Source of the DNA: an uncultured Clostridia bacterium
GTDB lineage: Bacteria; Bacillota; Clostridia; Oscillospirales; Ruminococcaceae
Direction: 5' to 3'
Assembly: GCA_947385505.1 (NCBI GenBank)
Contig: CANDLP010000191.1
Coordinates: forward strand, 1-5,350
Length of the DNA stretch: 5,350 bases
Part shown: in pieces, positions 1-5,177 of the stretch
Numbering within the stretch: position 1 is the stretch's first letter
How the letters are laid out: each line of letters begins with the position of its first letter
Notes under the pieces: model-generated
Database searches by the model: none
Told to the model about the DNA's origin: nothing
What the model saw: only the letters and a program-made list of their open reading frames with translations
Position numbers and translations under genes: made by a program

Positions 1-746
1 GCCGAGAAATAATCCGGCGGAACACCCGCAACCGCAGTAGGATTACCCGCTCCCTTAAGCTGAAACAAATCGGGATGAGTCCACAGGTCGGAGCTGTCCA
101 AAGATACGTAAAAGGGCATATCGCCTATTATTTTTATCCCGTTCCTGTTTGCATATCTGCGAAGCCTTTTCCATTGATCAAAAAATATATATTGAACAAA
201 CTTCCAGAAGCCGACCCTTTCCACATGCTCCTCGGCCGCTTTTTTCATAGCCTCCGAATTACGGTTTGCTAAATCCTTGTCCCAGAGCCAGAAGGGCTGT
301 AAATTATAGCTTTCCTTTATGGACATAAACAAAGCGTAATCCTCCAGCCAGGCCGCTTCTTCTTTTACAAAGGAAAGATAACCCACGTCCTCGCTGAAAT
401 GCTTATACGCTTCGTTAAGAAGAGTCATTTTGGTACGGTTAACCTTTTCGTAATCCACAAAGCGCGGGTCGGCTCCGAAATCTGCGTTAAGACAATCCTC
501 CCTTGTAAGAAGCGCCTTTTGTACAAGATCGTCCAGATCAATCAGAAGAGGATTTCCCGCGAAAGCGGAAAACGCCTGATAAGGGCTGTCGGCAAAGCCT
601 GTGGGGCCTAACGGAAGCACCTGCCAATACTGTTGTCCCGCCGCTTTAAGCCAATCCACAAAGCGTTCCGCGCCGCTTCCGAAAGTACCTATCCCATAAG
701 GCGATGGAAGACTTGTAATGTGCATTAAAATTCCGCAGCTTCTCAT
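1..746 (-). CDS. malQ: 4-alpha-glucanotransferase (amylomaltase, GH77), N-terminal part, cut by window edge
   Basis: This is a cytoplasmic disproportionating enzyme that moves alpha-1,4-glucan segments between maltooligosaccharides in maltose, starch and glycogen metabolism. The first 248 codons are present and the 3' end lies beyond position 1. Visible GH77 hallmarks are GILMHITSLPSPYGIG near residues 5-20, the WQVLPLGPTG motif (41-50), SPYQAFSAFAGNPLLID (54-70), IGDMPFYVSLDSSDLW (207-222) and AGVPPDYFS (240-248). The N-terminus starts directly with the catalytic barrel, as in the roughly 500-residue amylomaltases and not the longer E. coli type. The catalytic Asp nucleophile and acid/base Glu would lie outside the window and cannot be checked. 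The ATG at 746-744 is chosen because AAAGGAG sits 10 nt upstream. The gene has its own promoter, downstream of the terminator of the large surface-protein gene. The family assignment is firm; the symbol follows family usage. Confidence 0.95.
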   Translation of the reverse strand, partial: MRSCGILMHITSLPSPYGIGTFGSGAERFVDWLKAAGQQYWQVLPLGPTGFADSPYQAFSAFAGNPLLIDLDDLVQKALLTREDCLNADFGADPRFVDYEKVNRTKMTLLNEAYKHFSEDVGYLSFVKEEAAWLEDYALFMSIKESYNLQPFWLWDKDLANRNSEAMKKAAEEHVERVGFWKFVQYIFFDQWKRLRRYANRNGIKIIGDMPFYVSLDSSDLWTHPDLFQLKGAGNPTAVAGVPPDYFS

Positions 747-756
747 TTTTAAACCG

Positions 757-763
757 CTCCTTT
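757..763 (-). promoter_or_regulatory. Ribosome binding site of malQ
   Basis: AAAGGAG on the minus strand lies 10 nt before the ATG at 746. It fixes the start upstream of the in-frame internal Met at residue 8. Confidence 0.8.
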
Positions 764-786
764 CGCTGGAAGGCGTTATTATTTTT

Positions 787-801
787 TAACGTCAACCGTT
801 A
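787..801. promoter_or_regulatory. Inverted repeat TAACG-N5-CGTTA, possible operator of malQ
   Basis: A perfect 5-bp inverted repeat with a 5-nt centre covers roughly +1 to +15 of the predicted malQ transcript. The predicted start is near 802, about 7 nt past the -10 box. A repressor bound there would block transcription initiation, and maltose/starch genes in Firmicutes are often controlled by LacI-family regulators. The arms are short, the odd spacing is not the usual LacI-family layout, and no regulator gene is in the window, so this is tentative. Confidence 0.3.
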
Positions 802-808
802 TCTTATA

Positions 809-837
809 ATTATATACGTAAAACGGAAGAATGTCAA
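809..837 (-). promoter_or_regulatory. Sigma-A promoter of malQ, perfect consensus
   Basis: The minus strand carries TTGACA (837-832), a 17-nt spacer and TATAAT (814-809). This is an exact match to the housekeeping consensus at optimal spacing. Transcription should start near 802, giving a leader of about 55 nt before malQ. The promoter begins about 20 nt past the terminator of the upstream gene, which supports an independent malQ transcript. Confidence 0.85.
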
Positions 838-857
838 TAGCCGATTCAATATAGTAT

Positions 858-893
858 AAAAAGCACACCTCATTCCTGAGGTGTGCTTTTTTT
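858..893 (-). terminator. Intrinsic terminator of the surface-protein gene (could work in both directions)
   Basis: An 11-bp perfect stem (AGCACACCTCA, 862-872, with its complement, 877-887) closes a 4-nt loop. A-rich and T-rich flanks extend the pairing on both sides. Read on the minus strand, the stem is followed by five T residues and starts about 40 nt after the stop codon at 928-930. The plus-strand side has seven T residues, so it could also stop transcription coming the other way, but no plus-strand gene ends here. Confidence 0.9.
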
Positions 894-927
894 ATTAAGA
901 AATCAATCCCTAAAAGCAACAATAAAA

Positions 928-3900
928 TTACTTTCTCTTCTTAGAGATAATAACCGCTGCCGCTGCTGCCGCTGCGGGAACAAGGGCGAGAACCATGCCG
1001 GTGGCCACATTCTTGTCATCTGTTTTGCCGCTGTCGGTATTGCCTGCGTTTCCTTCATCGGGAACCTGACCGGCGTTGCCTGTGTTGACATTTCCGCCGC
1101 CGTTATCGGAATTCTCTGCGGAAGCGGAATCGCCTTCCTCTGCGCCCGTATCGCTGAGCTTAACGGTGGAAATCACATATTCGCTCAGGTGACCTGTCTT
1201 AAAGGTTACCTTGCCGTCTGCGAAGACAGCCAGCATATCGGTGTAGGTGCCGTCCTGCTCTGCGCGGTATACATAGTAATTTTCAGCGCCCAGCAGGTTG
1301 GCGGGAACGCTTATTGTGATTGTCAGAGTGCCGTCGGGCTGAATAGCCGCATCAGCAAGCTTAAGGGTAATGTCGAAGGTGGCGGATGTCGCGGTTTCCG
1401 CGCCCTTCTTTACTTCCAGCACCGCTCCTGCCTTTACGCTTCCTGCCGCAAATTCAACCTTAACGGTGCTGTCGCTGTTTACAAGCTGAGTTGTTTCGGG
1501 GGTTACGGCGCTGCCGGAATCGGTGGGAGGCGTTGTTGTGTCCGGAGGTGTTGTGGTTGTTGTTCCGCCGGGAACAGAGAAGCTTCCGCCGCCGGAGGGT
1601 ACATTGGGCTTAGGTGAAGTTGTGTCGTCGGGTTTGCCCGTTTCGTCGGGAGGATTGGCGCCGCCTATAAGCTCGCCTTCTATGGTTACCTTATTGATAA
1701 CGGTTCCGTTCCAAGGACAAGCCCACGCCGTTGCGATCTCGGAAATATCCTCGCAGTCCTGAAGATTCTTTACGTAATCGGCTACTGTGGTCTTAAATGT
1801 GCCCGCGTCGCCCCATGCGTTGATGCCTTCCGAAGAGTTCTTGTTCCAATAAGCCGCCTCTACCGGCTGTGACCACCATCCGCCTGCGCCTGTGTTGTTG
1901 CTTGCCGCAAGCGTGCCGAAATTGCAGTCGTCAAGGGTCTGACCTTCGGGCTCGGCAGCGGCTGTCGTAAATGTTACAGTGATTATTGCGCTGTCTTTAT
2001 ACTTTTTGATGGTATTGATCTTGATGTCTGTGTTTTCCCTGCCTTCGCCTTCAAAGAGAATTACCGCTTCTCCGTCGCCGGGGCCCGGCTCTTCTCCTGT
2101 GGACTCCTTAACTTCAACGCTTGTGAATACGGTATCGTTGTATCCTTCAATTTTGAAGTAGGAAACGCCCTCAAGGCTTGTTATTGCCTTATCGTCCGTT
2201 TTCATCTGAGGGATAAGCTCTTCAACAGTAACAACGAGAGTGCCTTCGCCCTGTTGTGCGGGGAGAGCGCCTGAAGCCCATGTTCCGTCTGCCATGCTTG
2301 CGCCGAAGCCTATGTCGTTCCAGCCGTTGGGGCTGTTGTACTTGATTGTGAACGTAGTCTTGGGGTCGGAAAGCAGTGCTCTTTCGGCTTCGCTAAGCTC
2401 GTATGTTGTAAAGGTCTTTCCGGGGTCGGGTTCTTCGGGCTTAGTGTCCTCGGGTTTGGTTTCTTCGGGCTTTGTATCTTCCGCTTTCTTGGTAACGGTG
2501 ATCTTGCAGGCGGCTTCCTTTGCTCCCGCTTTTGCGGTAATGGTCGCTTCGCCTTCCTTTACGCCTGTTACTGCGCCGTCTTTAACGGTGGCTACGGTTT
2601 CGTCCGAGGACGTCCATGTTACTGTTTTGTCTTCGGTTGCGGTGTCGGGCTTTACGGTTGCTGTAAGCTCAACGGTTTCACCTTCTGTAACTGTTGCTTC
2701 GGTTTTATCGAGAGTTACCGAGGTGATGGTTATTGTTTTTGCATTTACCGTAACGGTGCAGACTGCTGTCTGTTCGCCCGCTTTAGCGGTAATGGTGGCT
2801 GTGCCTACCGCATTCGCGGTAACTGTGCCGTTTTCAACGGAAGCGATGTCGGGTTTGTCGGAAGTCCACACAACCTTGTCTGTGCTGTCGGTGGGATTTA
2901 CAGAAGCTTTCAGTACATCGGTACCGCCTACCTCAAGCATAAGTGTAGTTTTGTCCAGTTCAACGCTTTCTGCGGGAATAAGCTTATCGGTAACTTTTAC
3001 TGCACATCTGCCGACCTCTTTGTTGTCAACCTTAGCTATAAGCTCGGCTTCGCCTACCTCAACAGCGTGAACATAGAATTTGCCGGACTTTTCAACTACC
3101 GTGAAAACCGCAGTGTCGGAGGATTCAAATGTTGCTGTAAACGCGTCGGGCCTTGCGGGAACGGTAGTATATGTAATTTCGCTGTCCTCTGCGCCTTTAA
3201 CTATATTGATGTGGTCGAGTATAATTTCTGTAAGAGGGTTTGTTACAGTCACCTTGCAGGCGGCGGAAATTGTTGTGCCCTTGATAGTTGCTGTAACATT
3301 AGCTTCACCGGAAGCAACAGGGGTTACCTTACCGGTAGCCGCGTCAATTGTGATAACTGTTCCCTCATCATCGTCGGTTGACCATACGATTTCAAGTCCT
3401 TCGGGCTTAACAGCCGCTTCGGGAGCGATTGCTTCATCGCCTGCCTTAAGAGTAAGGTCCTTAAGAGAAAGGGAAGCTACTGTAACTTCGCAGGTGTCTT
3501 CTTTTTCACCTGCTTTGGCTGTGATAGTAGTTGTACCTTCGGATAATGCGGTGATTTCGCCGTTTTCATCTACTGTTGCAACGGTTTCCTCGGACGATGT
3601 CCATGCGACAGTCGCGTCGGTTGCGTCTTCGGGTAATACTGTTGCTTCAAGCTGGGCGGTTTTGCCTTTTTCTATGGTTAAAGTTTCTTTGTCGAGATTT
3701 ATGCTTTCAACAGCTATTGTATCTAAAGTAAATACATGATTTGCCCATGTGCCTATTTTTTCGTTGTCTTTGTAAAAATCTATTGATTCAAGTTCAAAAG
3801 CTCCTTCTTGGCTTCCTGTGCCGCATCCAATTTCAAACCAACCTGTTTCTGTAATATCAATGCTGACTTCAACAAAAAATCTTCCGGCTTTTTCGATAGT

Positions 3901-4659
3901 TACATCAACGGTACATTCTGTTCCGCCAAAACTCTTGCTTTGGTAATCTGCCCCATTGCTGTTAGTGTAGAATTGTCCATTGTTCCAACCGTAATTAATA
4001 TCCCATGTAATAGCGTTAAAAACAACTTTGTTAACACCTACCAAATTAATTCCTTCCATTTCTGGAGACGAATTGTCAACAAATTTTGTTTCGGCAAATT
4101 CTCCGTCCGGTGATGCAATTGGAACAGGAGTTTTTGTTGATTCACTGATTGAAGAGTAAAATTTATTATTTGCCCATGTACCTATTTTTTCAGAGTCTTT
4201 ATAAAAGTCTATTGAATCAAGTTCAAAAGCCCCTTCTTTACATCCTGTGCCGCATCCAAGTTCAAACCAACCTGTTTCCGTAACATCAATGCCGACTTCT
4301 ACAGAAAATCTCCCAGCTTTTTCGATAGTTACATCAACTGTACATTCACTTCCGCCAAAACTCTTGCTTTGATAATCTGCTCCATTGCTGTTAGTGTAAA
4401 ATTGGCCATTGTTCCAACCGTAATTAATATCCCATGTAATAGCGTTAAAAACAACTTTGTTAACACCTACCAAATTAATTCCTTCCATTTCCGGAGACGA
4501 ATTGTCAACAAATTTTGTGTTGGCAAACTCTCCGTCTGGTGAGGCAATTGGAATACCATTAACTTCATTCGCCGCACTCAGCGTCAACGACGTGACGGTA
4601 ACCGCCGAAATCGTCATCGCACCGGCAAGTATCCCCGCCAGAATCTTTTTCATTTTCAT
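928..4659 (-). CDS. Large secreted surface protein with tandem N-terminal modules, five Big2 Ig-like domains and a C-terminal wall/membrane anchor
   Basis: This encodes 1243 residues. Residues 1-30 form a signal peptide (MKMKK, a hydrophobic core, likely cleavage after LSAA). Residues 38-164 and 181-307 are two copies, about 92% identical, of an aromatic-rich module (WDINYGWNNGQFYTNSNG). Five Big2-type domains follow at about 315-394, 396-473, 475-557, 562-638 and 641-723, the clearest with the AWTSSEETVATV and ITAKAG signatures. A TKPE-repeat linker follows. Two Trp/Gly-containing beta-rich domains (749-851 and 865-998), a Pro/Thr linker (1001-1056) and a final domain ending HLSEYVIST (1057-1166) come next. 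The C-terminus is NVATG, a hydrophobic stretch and KKRK, resembling a sorting signal. Big2 domains are common in adhesins and exported carbohydrate-active proteins, where they act as stalks. I see no catalytic domain. The aromatic modules could bind carbohydrate, which is inference. The start at 4659 is favoured over the Met at 4653 by AAGGAGG 9 nt upstream. The ligand is unknown. Confidence 0.93.
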   Translation of the reverse strand: MKMKKILAGILAGAMTISAVTVTSLTLSAANEVNGIPIASPDGEFANTKFVDNSSPEMEGINLVGVNKVVFNAITWDINYGWNNGQFYTNSNGADYQSKSFGGSECTVDVTIEKAGRFSVEVGIDVTETGWFELGCGTGCKEGAFELDSIDFYKDSEKIGTWANNKFYSSISESTKTPVPIASPDGEFAETKFVDNSSPEMEGINLVGVNKVVFNAITWDINYGWNNGQFYTNSNGADYQSKSFGGTECTVDVTIEKAGRFFVEVSIDITETGWFEIGCGTGSQEGAFELESIDFYKDNEKIGTWANHVFTLDTIAVESINLDKETLTIEKGKTAQLEATVLPEDATDATVAWTSSEETVATVDENGEITALSEGTTTITAKAGEKEDTCEVTVASLSLKDLTLKAGDEAIAPEAAVKPEGLEIVWSTDDDEGTVITIDAATGKVTPVASGEANVTATIKGTTISAACKVTVTNPLTEIILDHINIVKGAEDSEITYTTVPARPDAFTATFESSDTAVFTVVEKSGKFYVHAVEVGEAELIAKVDNKEVGRCAVKVTDKLIPAESVELDKTTLMLEVGGTDVLKASVNPTDSTDKVVWTSDKPDIASVENGTVTANAVGTATITAKAGEQTAVCTVTVNAKTITITSVTLDKTEATVTEGETVELTATVKPDTATEDKTVTWTSSDETVATVKDGAVTGVKEGEATITAKAGAKEAACKITVTKKAEDTKPEETKPEDTKPEEPDPGKTFTTYELSEAERALLSDPKTTFTIKYNSPNGWNDIGFGASMADGTWASGALPAQQGEGTLVVTVEELIPQMKTDDKAITSLEGVSYFKIEGYNDTVFTSVEVKESTGEEPGPGDGEAVILFEGEGRENTDIKINTIKKYKDSAIITVTFTTAAAEPEGQTLDDCNFGTLAASNNTGAGGWWSQPVEAAYWNKNSSEGINAWGDAGTFKTTVADYVKNLQDCEDISEIATAWACPWNGTVINKVTIEGELIGGANPPDETGKPDDTTSPKPNVPSGGGSFSVPGGTTTTTPPDTTTPPTDSGSAVTPETTQLVNSDSTVKVEFAAGSVKAGAVLEVKKGAETATSATFDITLKLADAAIQPDGTLTITISVPANLLGAENYYVYRAEQDGTYTDMLAVFADGKVTFKTGHLSEYVISTVKLSDTGAEEGDSASAENSDNGGGNVNTGNAGQVPDEGNAGNTDSGKTDDKNVATGMVLALVPAAAAAAAVIISKKRK
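931..1011 (-). other. C-terminal anchor: NVATG, hydrophobic segment and basic tail
   Basis: Residues 1217-1243 read NVATG, then a hydrophobic run rich in Ala and Val (1222-1238, with seven alanines in a row), then KKRK. The layout matches a sortase sorting signal (pentapeptide, membrane segment, positive tail), but the pentapeptide is not LPxTG. It is preceded by a Gly/Asn/Asp-rich spacer (about 1167-1216) suited to crossing the wall. A plain C-terminal transmembrane anchor is the alternative. Confidence 0.65.
1162..1491 (-). other. Membrane-proximal beta-rich domain of the surface protein (residues 1057-1166)
   Basis: This domain contains a charged and hydrophobic strand pattern, GTLTITISVPANLLG near 1110-1124, YVYRAEQDGTYTDM and an end at GHLSEYVIST. 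From memory, this resembles a C-terminal domain repeatedly seen before the anchor in clostridial surface proteins. No function is assigned. Confidence 0.5.
1492..1659 (-). other. Pro/Thr/Gly-rich linker of the surface protein (residues 1001-1056)
   Basis: This low-complexity segment includes GGTTTTTPPDTTTPPTDSGS and several KP and PP pairs. Such segments act as extended, often glycosylated linkers between exported domains. It separates the putative binding domains from the membrane-proximal domain. Confidence 0.7.
1666..2067 (-). other. Unassigned Trp-rich domain of the surface protein (residues 865-998)
   Basis: The domain begins AVILFEGEGRE and ends VTIEGELIGG, and has several tryptophans in GGWWSQPVEAAYWNK, INAWGD and TAWACPWNGT. 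Two cysteines at 912 and 969 and one at 981 are visible. The beta-strand pattern and exposed aromatics suit a ligand-binding beta sandwich such as a carbohydrate-binding module, but I cannot place it in a named family. Confidence 0.4.
2107..2415 (-). other. Unassigned beta-rich domain of the surface protein (residues 749-851)
   Basis: The domain runs from TFTTYELSEAERALL to SVEVKES and includes the motif NSPNGWNDIGFGASMADGTW. Its neighbours are a TKPE linker on one side and a short GEEPGPGDG linker on the other, so it is a discrete module. It shares Asn/Gly/Trp-rich character with the N-terminal units without obvious sequence identity. Its function is unknown; carbohydrate binding is a guess. 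Confidence 0.4.
2431..2475 (-). repeat. Three TKPE[E/D] pentapeptide repeats (linker)
   Basis: Residues 729-743 read TKPEE, TKPED, TKPEE, encoded by three 15-bp units, followed by PDPGK. This charged proline-rich hinge joins the last Big2 domain to the next module. Such short repeats can change copy number between strains. Confidence 0.85.
2491..3717 (-). repeat. Five Big2 (bacterial Ig-like, group 2) domains
   Basis: Residues 315-723 form five domains of about 75-83 residues. Domains 1, 4 and 5 are canonical (ESINLDKETLTIEKGKTAQL; VWTSDKPDIASV; TWTSSDETVATV with ITAKAG). Domains 2 and 3 are more divergent. Each has a single Cys in its last strand, at residues 390, 468, 552, 634 and 718. Big2 domains typically form rigid stalks that project a binding domain from the cell. 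Confidence 0.88.
3733..4551 (-). repeat. Tandem duplication, 429-bp period, of the N-terminal module
   Basis: Positions 3733-4122 and 4162-4551 repeat at an offset of 429 bp with no frame change (143 residues). By eye about 92% of bases match. An 86-bp stretch (3977-4062) is identical to 4406-4491, whereas the flanking parts carry more substitutions. Proteins 38-164 and 181-307 differ at about 10 of 127 positions, including Cys140 replaced by Ser283. The two units share IASPDGEF, WDINYGWNNGQFYTN and ETGWFE motifs. Confidence 0.95.
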
Positions 4660-4668
4660 GAAAAAAGT

Positions 4669-4675
4669 CCTCCTT
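4669..4675 (-). promoter_or_regulatory. Strong ribosome binding site of the surface-protein gene
   Basis: AAGGAGG on the minus strand lies 9 nt before the ATG at 4659. It supports MKMKK and not the Met two codons later as the start, and suggests high translation. Confidence 0.85.
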
Positions 4676-4731
4676 ATATTAAAATATTTTGCATTATGTA
4701 GTCAAAATATATTTAACTACCTATAATAAGA

Positions 4732-4762
4732 ATTATAACAAGTAAAAAAAACTGCCGTCCAA
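4732..4762 (-). promoter_or_regulatory. Probable promoter of the surface-protein gene (extended -10)
   Basis: On the minus strand TGTTATAAT (4740-4732) is an extended -10 element. The best -35 is the weak TTGGAC (4762-4757), with a long 19-nt spacer. The start would fall near 4725, giving a leader of about 65 nt. The -10 is convincing; the -35 is not. Confidence 0.55.
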
Positions 4763-4874
4763 TTAAAACCCGCACTGTCAAAGGATCTATTGGTACTTAC
4801 GGTTACGCAGCTTAATTTAAGCAAAGTAAACTATAAAAAATGAGCAAATGAAATAAAAAAAGTTTTTTCGGCAC

Positions 4875-4903
4875 TTGCAAAAAAAACGGATATATGTTAT
4901 AAT
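4875..4903 (+). promoter_or_regulatory. Promoter of the SCIFF operon
   Basis: TTGCAA (4875-4880), a 17-nt spacer and TATAAT (4898-4903) with an upstream TG (4895-4896) form a strong extended -10 sigma-A promoter. Runs of A and T lie just upstream. Transcription should start near 4910, giving a leader of about 60 nt that contains a small GCCGA/TCGGC hairpin (4919-4940) before the ribosome binding site. Confidence 0.8.
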
Positions 4904-4971
4904 AAAAAATAATGCGGCGCCGACATCTTTATTTATCGGCAGCAAATAAAAAGCGAAAGGAAATCAACGAT

Positions 4972-5115
4972 ATGAAGCACATCACAACCGTAAATAAGGC
5001 TAACCTTAAGGAAACTGCGGCTAAGGGCGGATGCGGTAAATGCCAGACCTCCTGTCAGTCTGCCTGCAAAACCTCCTGCACAGTTGCAAACCAGACCTGT
5101 GAGGCAAATAAGTAA
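4972..5115 (+). CDS. scfA: SCIFF ranthipeptide precursor (six cysteines in forty-five residues)
   Basis: This encodes a 47-residue ribosomally made peptide precursor. The leader-like start MKHITTVNKANLKETAAKGG (1-20) is followed by a core with six cysteines at 21, 24, 28, 32, 36 and 43 (CGKCQTSC, SACKTSCT, NQTCE). This is the conserved SCIFF pattern found across Clostridia. In the related thermocellin precursor CteA, the partner radical SAM enzyme links Cys32 to Thr37 by a thioether; the equivalent Cys32 and Thr37 are both present here. The mature product and its role are unknown for this family in general. The ATG at 4972 is chosen because AAAGGA (4956-4961) sits 10 nt upstream. An earlier in-frame ATG at 4912 has no ribosome site and lies at the predicted transcript start. 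The maturase gene follows after 62 nt. Confidence 0.97.
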   Translation: MKHITTVNKANLKETAAKGGCGKCQTSCQSACKTSCTVANQTCEANK

Positions 5116-5127
5116 TTTTAAAACGCT

Positions 5128-5159
5128 GCGGGGGAGGGAAACCTCCCCCTGCTTTTTTT
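5128..5159 (+). terminator. Intrinsic terminator/attenuator between SCIFF peptide and maturase
   Basis: GGGGGAGG (5130-5137) pairs with CCTCCCCC (5142-5149) around a GAAA tetraloop, extended by a GC/GC pair with one bulged T. Seven T residues follow (5153-5159). It lies 12 nt after the peptide stop codon and ends 4 nt before the maturase ribosome site. Since no promoter is visible between the genes, read-through must supply the maturase, so this likely sets a peptide-to-enzyme ratio. Confidence 0.88.
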
Positions 5160-5163
5160 AAAC

Positions 5164-5170
5164 GAAAGGA
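5164..5170 (+). promoter_or_regulatory. Ribosome binding site of the SCIFF maturase
   Basis: GAAAGGA lies 7 nt before the ATG at 5178 and supports that start. Confidence 0.75.
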
Positions 5171-5177
5171 TATTTTT

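Larger units (their letters stand above)
4660..4971. other. Divergent intergenic region between the surface-protein gene and the SCIFF operon
   Basis: About 310 bp of AT-rich DNA with no supported gene. It holds the two outward promoters described separately and, between them, a TTGACA-like box on the minus strand (4781-4776) with no matching -10. It also has a 13-bp inverted repeat GCTTAA-T-TTAAGC at 4810-4822, and runs of A and T near 4855-4868 that could act as an UP element for the SCIFF promoter. No riboswitch fold was recognised. Confidence 0.7.

Noticed and set aside
955..981. Repeated GCN/CGC triplets as a possible simple-sequence repeat
   Set aside because: They simply encode the poly-alanine part of the C-terminal membrane segment with mixed codons, so they are not a slippage-prone perfect repeat.
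883..1617. Long plus-strand open frame of 244 codons rich in Cys and Gly
   Set aside because: It lies antisense to the surface-protein gene and starts inside the terminator hairpin. Its odd composition is what the complement of Ala/Thr/Pro-coding DNA gives, and no ribosome site precedes it.
2240..3739. Plus-strand open frames at 2240-3070 and 3080-3739 with Ser/Val/Thr-rich repeats
   Set aside because: These are mirror frames of the Big2 repeats. The low stop-codon density comes from the coding strand's composition, and the predicted proteins have no sensible start or domain.
4665..4710. TTGACT box on the minus strand close to the surface-protein start as a second promoter
   Set aside because: At a 17-18 nt spacing its -10 would overlap the region just before AAGGAGG, so the transcript would start in or after the ribosome site.
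4776..4781. TTGACA on the minus strand as -35 box for the surface-protein gene
   Set aside because: No -10-like hexamer occurs 16-18 nt downstream (the sequence there is GACGGCAG); the TATAAT at 4737-4732 is far too distant.
4912..4971. Upstream ATG at 4912 that would add 20 residues (MRRRHLYL...) to the SCIFF peptide
   Set aside because: It coincides with the predicted transcription start and has no ribosome site. The family's conserved start MKHI is at 4972 with a good AAAGGA.
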